Assembly: GCF_002878395.1 (NCBI RefSeq) | Contig: NC_061117.1 | Location: forward strand, 223,439,401-223,503,400 | Direction: 5' to 3' | DNA length: 64,000 nt | DNA from: Capsicum annuum | Taxonomy: Eukaryota; Streptophyta; Magnoliopsida; Solanales; Solanaceae | In this document: piece after piece, positions 1 to 11,800 of the stretch | How the letters are laid out: each line of letters opens with the position of its first letter | Position numbering within the stretch: the first letter of the stretch is position 1 | Position numbers and translations under genes: made by a program | Notes under the pieces: generated by a model | What the model was told of the DNA's origin: nothing | Seen by the model: the letters and a program-made list of their open reading frames with translations, nothing else | The model's database searches: none

Positions 1-424
1 TAACTTTTATGTAGCTCATGTTTTTTTTTTCAAAATTTTTTTAAAATACATAAAGTATATAGTTTTAACCCAAATATCATTATATATTAATTTAAAATTA
101 CTTAATAAAACCATAAATTAAACTTTAAATTTTAAATTTATATCAACTTGTCTCAACATTATTTTTGTACTATCATTATTGGAAGTTTTGGCTTATATTG
201 GAATATTTAGATCCATTTCCTCGACAATTTATTTATTTATTCGTTATAAGTATTGAGTAATTTATTGACTTTGGAGTATTATTATTTTTTATTCTTTTGG
301 GATTTAAAAAATGGAGTTGGCGGCTGTAAAGCAAAACTTGTCCTACAAATTGCGCCATTCTATGTGCTATTTTCTTAATTCTTTTATTTTTTCATTTTTT
401 TTTTCGTGATTTAAAATGCTTGGT

Positions 425-965
425 ATTAAGGCCGGACATAAAACACCAAAAATTAAATTACCGAATCGAACAAAAAAATTTGAATTCGGTATTTGGTAAT
501 TCGTTATTTGGTATGATATTTGAGAGTAAGATTTCAATTTTTCGGTATTTGAAATTGGGTTTGGTACAAGATATTAATACTATTTGTTATTCGATATTTG
601 CCGAATATCGATTTAGATATATATATATATATACGATATGTCTAACCAATCCAATAGACAATAGTATTAGTCATTCCAAAGAATTTTTTCGACTTTTGTA
701 ATATATTGGTAAAAAGTAACAAAAGGAATATTGAATAAGGTTTTTATTAAATATAATCTTTGATATTTAAACATACATTTGCATATTTCTAACTTTAATA
801 TGGTATTAGCAAAAATCGAATCGAAGCAAAATTTAATTTATCAATTACCGAATTACCGAATCAATGTTTATAAGTATGGTCTGTGGTATCTATACTCAAA
901 TACCGATTACCAAATTATCGAATCCAAACTTTAAAAATATCGAATCGAATGCCGAACGTCCATCC
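425..965. repeat. Degenerate foldback/MITE-like element rich in 'taccgaat'
   Basis: Both halves carry complementary motifs such as 'ttaccgaatcgaac' and 'ttcggtatttgg', with reversed versions near 840-950. The style resembles other AT-rich elements here (37250-37700, 52875-53677) that show 'ttcggttcgat' motifs. Termini near 425 and 965 are only roughly placed and no clean target duplication was found, so the class (possibly hAT-derived) is an inference. Confidence 0.4.
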
Positions 966-1137
966 TACTTAGTATCATATTTTTCGAATACAGAGTATTT
1001 AGACCATTGATAGAAATGACCTAATGGCTTACATGAACGCAGTTAAGTTAATTAGACAAAAAACAAGAGAATAGGAAAAATAAAATACAAAATACATCTT
1101 AATTTATCATATTTATACAGATTTCACTGATTATGTA

Positions 1138-1385
1138 TCATCGGTGGATGTATTAAAAAGTTAATTATGTATCTCGATAGATCCAAAATTTTAAAAAAGT
1201 ATCGAAAGTTAATTATGTATCTTTACAAGAAAAAATATATCTTTGTTTGATGTATTATATATCTCGACAGACCCAAAAACGAATAAAATGTATCAGGAGC
1301 TAATTATATATCTTTACAAAAAAAATAATGTATATTCATTGAATGTATCGAGAGCTAATTATGCATCTCGATAGATCCATATTGA
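1138..1385. repeat. Degenerate short tandem array
   Basis: The phrases 'gtatctcgatagatcc', 'gtatctttacaa' and 'gagctaattat' recur several times with variable spacing of roughly 55-70 bases. This looks like a decayed tandem repeat in the promoter-proximal region of the gene starting at 1596. No known family was recognised. Confidence 0.5.
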
Positions 1386-1595
1386 AGATTTTCAGTAATT
1401 ACGTAAAATGCTGGAATTTTGTGTAATTAAACTCCAAGCTGTGGGATTTATGTGGTTCGAATAACAGCCCAATTTGTAGATGTAGGTAACCCGACCCGAA
1501 ATGTTCAACAGTTGCCTTCTCCCTGCAAATCAAAGCTAATTCTACACTAAATTGGAGAATAAATACTGACTGAGATTTCCAAAAAAGGAAAGAAA

Positions 1596-4500
1596 ATGTC
1601 GAAATTATGGTCGAAATTAGCAGGTATATTTAGCAGCAAGAATTTTGTAGGTATTGATAAAGCGGGAAATCGATATTTCAAAAGAATAGAGGAGCTTGAT
1701 GGTGTCAGTAAGTGCGTTTCCCTTCTTCACTTTTAATTAATTCTACCAATTTAATTCCCCAGTTTATGTATTTGTATTTAAAATTCTGCTGATTTTAGTG
1801 CATTTAATCATATTCAACTTTATTAGCTTTTGTTCTGGTTTAATATTGCTAATTATGATCATTTGGATTTTTGAAAGTACAGTACTTGAACTGAAAAAAA
1901 GTAGGTAAATTTGCAAAAAAAGTAGCTCGGTACATAAAGCATTCTGCATTAACGCAAGAATGTAGACAATCTATGGTAATGCAAGCATTAGTGACTGCTT
2001 TTGCAGTTTGAACATGTGTGGTATAGGTAACACAGGGCAAACTTTACAAAATGAGGTGATTTTGTATGAGGAAACAGTAAATAAAGGAACAGATACTGAT
2101 GTTTTTATAGTAAATACACTGATATTACAACCAGAATTCTGAAACAGCCGCTAAGAAACTGCTAACACCTTAAAATACAACCTAAGACATGAATGGAATT
2201 CAGTTACAGAACACATAATACTAAGATTACACAGATTTCAGCATTCCAAGACATTTGGGAGGCTAGAACTCTCCAGAATTCCCTTTTTGCCTCATGACAG
2301 TTACTAATTCATTTAATTGTTTATTTTGGTATCTTGAATAAGTATGTATAACTTGAGGCACATCACGAACATTTGGAAATTGGAAAGAAGAATTACTTAC
2401 AGAGTTAGCTATGGATGGTTTTAGAAGAGGTAGAGGTACGCGGATGAAGGGAGAGGTGATCAAACAGGACATGTCGGAGTTTTAGCTTGCCAAGGACATG
2501 ATGTCAATTCTCAGATTGGAGGTTGTGTAGGATGCGGATTAGGGTAGAAAGATAGTAGGTAGCTGTGTGTTGTCTTGTTATCCGCCCATGCTAGTAGTTG
2601 TAGTATTGCTCCAGTAGTTTTTTGCGTTCATTTTTTGTTATTATTTGTTGTTGCTTGTACTTCAACTATAATATTATTTTGTTGTTGTTGTTGTCCTGTT
2701 ACTGTGTGCTGTTTTTATTACTATCTTCTGTTTTCCTGTATGTTTGTTATTTTTTTCTGGACTGGCTTGGACGATTTCCTTGAGCTGAGGGTCTATCGGA
2801 AACATCTTCCTACCTCGTACACTCTACCCTCCCAAGATCCCACTTTTGTGGGATTATATTGGGTATGTTGTTGTTGTTTATTGTTACCTATAGCTGTCCC
2901 AAATATTTAGGCATTCAAAAAGATCTTTCTCTAAAAAAATAAAATAAAAAATTGGGGCTAGGTGAAAGGGAAATAATGGAGGTGATTCCAAGATAGGAAT
3001 CGAATCCTCACCAACAAGGTGAAAGTTCAGGGGGCCGCCAACTGACCTACTGAGATTTCCTTGTTCACAAGTTGTATGTAGGATGTCCTTGTTTTATATT
3101 ATGTTATCTACTGAAGAACTTTATGTGATATTGTCATATTTTATTAGTGAAGGAAAAGAGATGGGTGACATTCAAAGGAGAGGAAGATCCAACCTCCATT
3201 CCAGGTATGCCCCATTGGGAGAAACACTTGCCTGCTCTAGATCTTGTTTTTGGTTCAAGTATCATCAGCTTATCCATCACGTTAATATGTCGTGAAGAAT
3301 AATTGTCTGCTATTTCTAATAAGTTACACTATCTACCACATCGGTTGTTGCCATTAAGTAGTTAAAATTGATTGATTGCAGTTGAATGGATATGTTGGTT
3401 GAACGGACAACGCAAGAGTGCTCCAACTCCAGAGGTAAATTTTGATCTTCGTGTTACAATTATGTGCTCATAATTCATTGACCATCCTTAACCAACATTG
3501 TCTTTTCTTTGTATGAATTGTCTTGTTCAAGAGTAGCATTGTTATTCCTTCATCAGCATGGGTGAAATTATAGAATACGTTCTAATAAACCAAATAGTTT
3601 AGCTCTTCTTCATATTTGGAATGAACACATGCAAACTATAAAATGTATGAAAACATCAACGTGATACGCTGATACTTGAATAAAAACTTAAATTGTTATT
3701 GCTGCAATCCATATCTCTTGCCTTTTTTACTACTCCAATGAATTCTTAGATATATAATCACTTGATATTTTCTTTTTATTTTGATTATGATAGGTAAATA
3801 ATTCATTAGAAAGCATTGGAGGGAAATGGACTGATATGCATTTAACCAGAATCTTATTTTGAAAAAACAAGCGAGCAAAAGTCCCATAAACCCCTATTGC
3901 TTCTTTTGCCATTAATTTCAGCTCCAGGATACTATTTCAATTTTTATTGTGGCTGTGTTTTAATTTTAACATCTTATGGTACTTGAAACACTAAGCAGGT
4001 TAACACTAAGCAGGTTTTCCTTCTTGTGGTTCTTGTTTGTTGTGCCATTTCATTTATACCTTTGGTGGTCATGTTCCATTAATTGAACATAGGTCCTCAG
4101 TATATATGGTGCAATCTAGTTGAGGTGCTTCTATCATTACATTTGTTGTCAAAGAAAAATTGAATGACTGCAAAATCTTGTCCAATATTAGCCTTCAACG
4201 AAGTGCTTGGACTTGTGTGATTAAAGTAGGTCACAAGTTGTCACTTTTAACATATGTTTTTCATTATTCAGACATGCTTCTTTTTAAATGTAAGTATGCA
4301 ATCTGACCGGGTTGAACTCTGTCAGTAGGCGAGCAGTTATAGTAGTTGGTTGTCTGGGGATTTAATCTTGTCCGTCAAAAGCATATTTTATTTAGCTCAA
4401 GTTACTTCCTGAACTGTATTTTGATGATCGTATATTTTCTTTACCAGGAAATGGCTGAGTTGGAGGCTAGAAGGGAATTTGTTAAGCTTAATGTTGCTCG

Positions 4501-7031
4501 TAAGTTTTCTAATTTTATGCCCCTTTGTTGTTCATGGATTTGTTGTAACTGCTCTTTAGAAAACAACTCTAACATACTTATTCCTAACACGTAAGATATT
4601 TAAGTTTATAGGAGAAGATAGAAATAAGCTCTTCGTTCAACTTCTGGGTGATTTAACTTTCAAATGTTTTTCTGCTTTTGGCCCATATTAGGTGCTTAAA
4701 CTACAGGGTCACTTAGATTTATTTTTCTTTCCTATTTTATATTTTTAAAACTTGGCTTCTGTTCTGGTAGTTACTTATGAGTTATGAGGTTACTTCTGCT
4801 ATTAGTCTGGTTTGAGATTTTTCCAAACTTACATGCTTTCTTAAGACACACTTTGGCAATCATTGAATTGGCTGTCAGTCGATCACCTTCTGAAAATATA
4901 TTATCTTTTGTTGCTCTAAGGTCTCAAGAAGGAAGAGGAGGAAAGAATGGCCAAAGAAGGCAAGAGGAAAGCCACAAACATTGGTAAGTTGCTTACTGCA
5001 GTTTTACTCAATCAGTTGAAAGGGGAAGCAAATTGCTACTTGAACTGCATGATATTCATTCCTCTTCACCTTGTCCGTTCCCCCAGGTAAAGCTGATGGC
5101 CCAGATTTAAAGAGTTTTGTTCAACAATTTCCAGATGCTTCAAAAGGTATATGACCCTATCCTACAAACGTACCCATGTCCAATTGTCCATTCTTTAAGT
5201 TAGGGCCTGTTTGGTTTTGCAATTAAAGTTTTTTCGTTTTAGAAACCAAAACAAAATGGTTGCAAAACCACCTCTCCTCTTTCGTTTCTGACGCAGAAGA
5301 TGCTCTTAGAAAACAGCCAGTTGTGAGAACAAAGACAGTGCATCATGTGTGCTTCGTTTTTGAATGAACTACCCTTTAGTGAACATTTTTATTTTCCTCA
5401 TGAAGCTCCTTTAGTTAATATGTTTAGTAGCATCTGCAGGTGTTTAATCAGTTTTATTCTATTAGTTTCACAGTGTGAAAGACCAAAAGATTTTTTAGGA
5501 TACGAGATTCAGAAGATAAACCTATGATGAAGCTTAATCTACAACAAGTAGAGTTGACCGGATAATGTAACTAAATTTAAGTTCACAGCGCTGGCCAGAG
5601 GAAAAGTAGGTGTGCAGCCAACCACAAGATCGACACCAAACTCCTGTCCTGAAAAAACTTCTTCTCCAAATTTATTCTTTGTCTATCCTTTCTAGCCCTT
5701 TTTTCTTGAACAGTTCCTCCAATGGTCTTCACTTTGTTAGAACCTTAAGAACCTTTAATAAGAAATTTAGTTACCTCTACATGAGGAAAGGAATAAAGGT
5801 GATTTTGCATGCATTTAAAACAGGAGCATATCATGTATGGATGTGTGCATACATTCGTGCTATGTGGCTATGTTCCAGTTTTGGTAACTGAGAGTAGCTT
5901 ATGGGACTAATGGAGAGGAAAGAAATTGTGTTGTCTAACATGTTAGAGGGTGTTTTGGTTTGCCCACAAGATGTGCCTGCGTAATACCGCAACACAGATA
6001 GGAGTATTATACATTCAAATTATAATACGTGGAATACTGCAGTGCGTGAATTATTAAAGGGGATATCATTATACTGTATACCCTATTAGTCTACATAAAT
6101 GGTAGTGTTATTTATCCTCCATTCGTATGATAAGCTTTAGCAACTTTGTGCTTAACTGGGCAACTAAATTCTTAACTTCAATGATATAGATGTGATGTGT
6201 CCCCCTTTTTGCAAATTCGCTCGCGTACAGTAAGCAGTTTAATGGGTCTTATGATGCAACCAATGCCTAATAATTACAATCATTACTAAGCAGCAGTTGT
6301 CATTGTTGTTTGTGATACATCAAGGTCTGATTTATTAATCCATATAACAATTCCATCTTCTTGTTCTGCAATAGTTCTCCTTTCCGTGTTTTTGTTATTC
6401 TTTTTAGCTAATTTATGCCAATTGTTTCTAGACTTTGTTTGATTGCATCTTTGTTTCTGAAGGTGATACAACCGCGGAAGCATCTGATACCCAGAACGAA
6501 AAAAGGTGAGCCAAAGCAATAATTTTTTCCGGTGTGGATTGCCTTACTAAGTTTTCATTATTGTAATCATTAATGACAAGAAAGGAAAAAGTAGAGAAGT
6601 GAAAAGGAAAACGAAGTATGAGAAATAGTCCTCAGATAGTTCACTTGCGACCTCCTTTGAATTTGACGAGTTGTTGTGGTTCCCCTGCTTATAAAACTTG
6701 CAAATTGTGTAATATAGACATAGAAGATCAAAAGAAAATGAAGCAGCAATGTGCTTTTGCAGCCTTTGAGCTGATGATCGATATACAAAATGTTGCCTTC
6801 GTTAAAAAAAATGTGCTTATTGCGTCAGACAGTAAACGCAGAAAGTTCTCTTGTTTATACTCTTTGCTGTTTTTATCTGCCCTTCTAGCGATCCACCTAG
6901 CAAACAGTGGAAACCGTAGTTCTCCTTACGATTTAAATTCTCACTAATGTATCTTGTTTGTTTTCAGGTCGTCAGAGCCAACTGGTTCCGGTGAATCCTT
7001 TAGACCAGGAACATGGCAACCTCCCACCTGA
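1596..7031 (+). CDS. NADH dehydrogenase assembly factor, NDUFAF2/mimitin family
   Basis: Probable mitochondrial complex I assembly factor (NDUFAF2, also called mimitin or B17.2L), a paralogue of the 17.2-kDa accessory subunit. Exons placed by splice sites and phase: 1596-1707, 3148-3204, 3382-3434, 4448-4499, 4921-4983, 5087-5146, 6463-6505, 6968-7031, giving 167 aa. Family signatures appear in order: N-terminal KLWSKLAGIF, the core VGIDKAGNRYFKR, KEKRWVTFKGEEDPTSIP, then VEWICWLNGQRK, followed by a charged helix EMAELEARREFVKLN, a Lys/Glu-rich stretch, and a C-terminal SFRPGTWQPPT like plant homologues. The start is the first ATG in a purine-rich context and fits the family N-terminus. Intron 1 (1708-3147) carries an RTE-LINE 3' end. 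All introns are GT-AG. The exact role in plants is inferred from the family. Confidence 0.9.
2425..2882 (+). mobile_element. RTE-clade LINE 3' end (shares tail with TS SINEs)
   Basis: The left part reads as a decayed reverse-transcriptase C-terminus (GRGTRMKGEVIKQDM, compared with the plant RTE motif GRGRPKK.WGEVIRQDM), followed by a T-rich 3' UTR. The end carries 'gggtctatcggaaacatc', 'cactctaccctcc' and a TTG-repeat tail. It lies in sense orientation in intron 1 of the NDUFAF2-like gene. The 111-aa ORF at 2575-2910 is this UTR read through and not a gene. Confidence 0.7.
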
Positions 7032-7311
7032 GATCACCGACTCTATGGGAGCCTTTAGTTTTCTTTTGATGTTCGATTTTAAGGACATCAGATGACTGCA
7101 GAAGTTGAATACAGGGAATTAAGGCCACCTAGCGTGGCAGTCTCATTCTTTCTCTGCATGGTTGTTTGCCCCTAATTACTTTAGGGTCTTTCCATTTTTG
7201 ATAGAACTGCACCAACTTTTGGATGAGCAATCCTCAAATTGTCAATCTGCACTATGCTCCTTTACCCTTAGATGTATCGTAAAGTTCTGCTATATTGATA
7301 ATAAGTTCTTA

Positions 7312-7422
7312 CAACAACATACCCCGTGAAATCCCACAAGTGGGATCTGGGGAGGTAAAGTGTATGCAGACCTTACTCTATATGGTGGAGGGGTGGTTTC
7401 CGGAGGACCCTTGTCTTAATGT
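7312..7422 (-). mobile_element. Truncated TS-type SINE with 11-bp target duplication
   Basis: Reverse-oriented TS/RTE tail: 'caacaacata', 'cccacaagtgggatctgggg', 'gcagacctta', 'ggtttccggaggaccc'. It is flanked by the direct repeat ataagttctta at 7301-7311 and 7423-7433, as expected for target-primed insertion. It is 5'-truncated relative to a full SINE. Confidence 0.75.
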
Positions 7423-8094
7423 ATAAGTTCTTAACAGGAAAAAGATATGTATGCTATGTATTCTGGAGTATTATAGACAAATATCCAGTGACTTGTTTGT
7501 TTTAGCTTCCCTTCAGTTTGTTCATCTGACAGTTTGTGACTAATTGTTTCTGCATAGCGTCAGGTATTCATTTTGTGGCTCAACTAATTCGAGTTTGGGT
7601 CCCAAAGTCCCATATTGGAGAATAAAGCGTCAGTGACCTTAGACGTTTTTATTTTCAGGAATCGAATCCAGACTATGATTAATGGTGAAGGGATACTTTT
7701 CATTCAATGGAGTGCATAAAGATTTCAAATTTTATTTTTTTTCATCTTCAAATTGGAACATTTGGAAGATTAAATGAGTTTAGACAATGAAAAGATCACG
7801 ATTCAACCTGCATGAATCTAAATTGTTGAAACAAAATAATGTATCCAATTCATACGATAATTCAATCCAAAATTCATTTATCCATTGATATATCCAAATT
7901 TAACCCACTTAATATAAACTCTGTTTTTCAAATAAGATTATGTACTTCATTTATCCAAATTATGACTAGTTTAATAGGGTTCCAGTTCACAGTGAGGTCA
8001 CGGATTTGCTGAAATGCATGATCAGACTAGACTGTGTGTAATAGATCTTTTAAGTCTTCATCCTTTCTCGAATTACGCACATAACACAACGGGT

Positions 8095-8575
8095 TGCAAC
8101 AACAACAACATCAAAAACAACAAACCTAGTGTATTCCCACCAAGTGGGGTTTGAAGAGGGTAAAATGTATGCAGTGCATAAAGTATAGAGGCTGTTTTTG
8201 ATAGACCTCTGGCTCAAGATAAAGAATAGTTAACAAGGTCATAGTAACACATGAAACGAGATGGGTGGCATAGCCGAAATAAGAAATATAATAAAAATAG
8301 AAATAAGAGCAATACGAAAATAAAAAAATAGGAAATAAGAAATAAGAAATAAGAAAAGAACACCACCTAGTAACAGCATACACTAAAGGCAGACACAGTT
8401 CTAAAATTACTAAACCGCTACACAAGAGCTCCCTAACTAGTAGTTACTACCCACACACGCATTAGCCTTCTACCCTTATTTGCGACCTCCATACCTTCCT
8501 ATCAGGATTATATCCTCGATAAGCTGTAACAGTTCCATGTCATATTTAATCACCCCTCTCTCTCCATCCTTTTAT
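8095..8575 (-). mobile_element. RTE-clade LINE 3' end, minus strand
   Basis: Read on the minus strand it begins with a decayed RT C-terminus (VIKYDMELLQL), then a 3' UTR containing 'tagggagctcttgtgtagcgg', a simple repeat of 'aagaaata' type, 'gagccagaggtctatc' and a TTG-repeat tail near 8097-8110. It matches the organisation of the element at 2425-2882. Confidence 0.65.
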
Positions 8576-8732
8576 GAAAATTCTGACTTGATTACTTTTT
8601 GTTGAATTGTCGCACTCGATATAATATTATAATTATTAAGTAGAGAATGATATAATAGTATGTGTTACTTCCCAGCTTTCGCCAGCTCCTTCTTCTACAT
8701 ATTTCTTCCCCTCTACAACTCCAATTAGTTTA

Positions 8733-8742
8733 CTATATATAG
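8733..8742 (+). promoter_or_regulatory. Putative TATA box of the aconitase gene
   Basis: The sequence ctatatatag lies 91-100 bases before the start codon. Transcription would then start around 8765, giving a leader of about 65-70 bases. This is inferred from position and motif only. Confidence 0.4.
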
Positions 8743-8820
8743 CTTAACAACAAAACGAAACGAAAAAGTACAGATAACTATAAACGCCAACTCTTCAGAG
8801 TTTTCGTGTTGTAGTGAACT

Positions 8821-8826
8821 ATGTAA
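8821..8826 (+). promoter_or_regulatory. AUGUAA start-stop upstream ORF before aconitase
   Basis: An ATG immediately followed by TAA, with six bases (ttaatc) before the main ATG at 8833. If transcription starts near 8765 this minimal uORF is in the mRNA leader. Start-stop uORFs are known to stall ribosomes and regulate some plant mRNAs (boron-dependent NIP5;1). Any such effect here is inference. Confidence 0.45.
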
Positions 8827-8832
8827 TTAATC

Positions 8833-11800
8833 ATGTATATATCCACTTGTCGTTGTTCTTCATCTTCCATAGCTGTTTCTAGAATCTTCTATTTACGTCC
8901 ATTTTCCCGCCAAATTCAATCTTCTGTTACTACTTACCGATCATCATTCAGGTGCTCTGTTAATCGGCGTTTTACGATCAGTTTAAAGGCTCAGATTAGG
9001 ACTGCGAGTCCTGTTATTGAACGCAAACTCGCTACTATGGGTATATATCTTCTCATACTTGCCGTTTAATTCTTCTTTCCGTTTCAATCTAAGTGTCTTA
9101 GTTTGACTGTTTAAGTTTTGTGCACTGTTGGTGCATAAAATATTCTACACCGCAATTTTTTACATAAAAATTGAAAAGGAGAAAAAATTAGATAAGCTGC
9201 AATAGCTGGACAGGTTTATCTGGTAGCGTACACTATTTTGTATGCTAACAGTGCACAAAACATAAATACATTCCAAACTTTGAGTATGCACGTGTAGACA
9301 TGTCAATTCATCTCCATTGTGTTAGTTGAATACTTCAACTTACAAAATGAATATCTGGGCACATCCAAGATTTATGCGTCACGTTAGCCTCAAATATCCA
9401 TGAGGCACAACGGGAACAAGTTGGAGTGTTTAGTTGCTAATTGAGACCGAACTTACAAAATGATCATCTAGGCAGGCACATCCAAGATTTATGCGTCACG
9501 TTAGCCTCAAATATCCATGAGGCACAATGGGAGGAACAAGCTAGAGTGTTTAGTTGCTAATTGAGACTGAGTTGAGGTGTCTAGGCGTGCACCGTTAAAG
9601 TTAGAATATTTACTTGACACTGAGGTAAAATGTGGGTGTATGTTTATGTATTATGCCTTTAACAAATAAATGGAGATTTTTGAATCTTGGGGTTTTAAGT
9701 TAAGGACGTGCATAGTTTTTTAAAGTTTGTAGCCTTAAACTTGACATGTAGCATGTTTAAATGGAGATTTTTGAATCTCGCGGTTTTAAGTTAAGGACGT
9801 GAATAGTTTTTTAAAGTTTGTAGCCTTAAACTTGACATGTAGCATGTTTGGAATTGCAAGACTTATAAATATAGAAAGAGATATTCCTTTTAAGACAGAC
9901 TAAAAAGGAAAGTAAGACATTTATAAAACAAATGAGCGGCAGAATTCACCATCCATGGGAATTGGTAGCAACTATTAACATAGATATCTGGAGAGGATTT
10001 TATTGATAGCTTAAGGTGGTTGAAATACATTCATGTATGAAGTTGTTATTAGTATTTATCTTATGTTTCGTTGCTATGTAAATTTGGCACATATTTAGTG
10101 ATCTTTGATGAAATGAAAGATTGATCCATTGCACATAAGTCCTTCTAATATGACTAATGGAGCTGAAATTGGGTCTTTTATGCTTATGTGCATAACAAGG
10201 CTGTCGGTATCCATGTCAATGTTTTCTCTTTCGAATTCGGAATTGGCATGTCATCTGATGCAAATTTTGCAGCTGCAAACCCTTCTGCATGAATTTTGTG
10301 ATGTATGATTCTTTAGTTTTGACCGAGAGATCCTAAACCAAATTATCTTTTTGAACTTTTTATCAGCTTCAGAACATCCTTACAAAGGAATATTTACTAG
10401 TCTTCCCAAGACTGGAGGTGGCGAGTTTGGGAAATTCTACAGTCTTCCTGCTCTAAATGATCCAAGGATTGGTATGCACCCGAATAATTTTGCTATAATT
10501 AAGTTGAACCTCTATAAGAGGAGTATCTAGTTCCTGCGTTTGATATTGATCGTCTTTGTCGTCAAGCCAACATTTTAGAAATTTCTGCATTCCATTTCTT
10601 GTGATGCAGACAAGCTGCCTTTTTCTATAAGGATACTATTGGAATCTGCCGTTAGGAATTGTGACAATTTCCATGTATCCAAGGATGATGTTGAGAAGAT
10701 CCTAGACTGGGAAAATACTGCGCCCAAGCAAGTTGAAATTCCATTTAAGCCTGCCCGTGTTTTGCTACAGGTGAAAAGAATGAAATGAAATGCTGACGAG
10801 TAAAGATTGTAGTGTTAGCAGATTTATGATTTTGAATTCTTGCTCACTTTCCATACACTTCTAATGATGTACTTAGGATTTTACTGGAGTTCCATCTGTG
10901 GTTGATCTCGCATCTATGCGTGATGCAATGAAGGAGCTTGGTAGTGATCCTGACAAGATCAATCCTTTGGTACAGTTCTTGTTCAGCTGGTTCCAACATT
11001 ACTCAAAACTTCTATTCCTCTGCGGAGGATTGTAGTGGTTCTTTGTTTCTTGTCCTGTATATTGATACATTGACAATCTGTCCAGGTTCCAGTTGACCTT
11101 GTAATTGACCACTCAGTTCAAGTTGATGTCGCAAGATCTGAAAATGCTTTGCAGGCTAATATGGACATTGAATTCAAGAGAAACAAAGAGAGGTTTGCTT
11201 TTCTCAGATGGGGGTCCACTGCCTTCCGCAACATGCTTGTTGTTCCTCCTGGTTCTGGTATTGTTCACCAGGTATCATCATGGTTCTGGTATTGGCCTCC
11301 AGTAAAAATGTCGTTTCTGATTTTTCCTTTTGCTTACAACTTCTTGTTTGCGTTGAGGTTTTCTTCACGAGATTTTTCCTGTTTGCTTGCTTATTCTCCC
11401 TCAACCATTCCATAGGTTAACTTGGAGTACCTTGGACGAGTAGTTTTCAACTCAGATGGTGTACTTTATCCTGATAGTCTAGTCGGGACCGACTCTCACA
11501 CAACAATGATTGATGGCTTAGGAGTTGCTGGGTGGGGAGTTGGTGGAATTGAAGCAGAGGCAGCAATGCTTGGCCAGGTATTTAATTTGTTTCAACATTC
11601 AAGTGATTCTTGCTCCATCACATATAGTAGTAAACAAGATCTCCCAGCCTACAACCCTGTTATGAATCACCACTCCCCTTCATTTGTTGCAACTGCATCG
11701 ACTGTTCGAATGTCAAGGTGACACTATTTGCCTAAGCATATGCCTTTACAGAATATCTCCGCCTATTAACTGCTACTTGTTGCATTTAATGGTCACTTAC

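Larger units (their letters stand above)
1..1595. other. AT-rich spacer upstream of the NDUFAF2-like gene
   Basis: No coding region is supported. The stretch holds an AT-rich element with a repeated 'taccgaat' motif (about 425-965), a degenerate tandem array (about 1138-1385) and, near its end, the presumed promoter and leader of the gene starting at 1596. The short ORF at 420-701 is low-complexity Phe/Ile-rich sequence inside the repeat. Confidence 0.6.
7032..8832. other. Intergenic spacer between NDUFAF2-like gene and aconitase
   Basis: Holds the 3' UTR of the upstream gene, a truncated TS-type SINE with target duplications (7312-7422), an RTE-LINE 3' end on the minus strand (about 8095-8575), a TATA-like site (8733-8742) and the aconitase 5' leader. 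No further gene is supported. Confidence 0.7.

Noticed and set aside
2575..2910. 111-aa Cys/Val/Phe-rich ORF
   Set aside because: It is the T-rich 3' UTR and TTG tail of an RTE-type LINE read through by chance.
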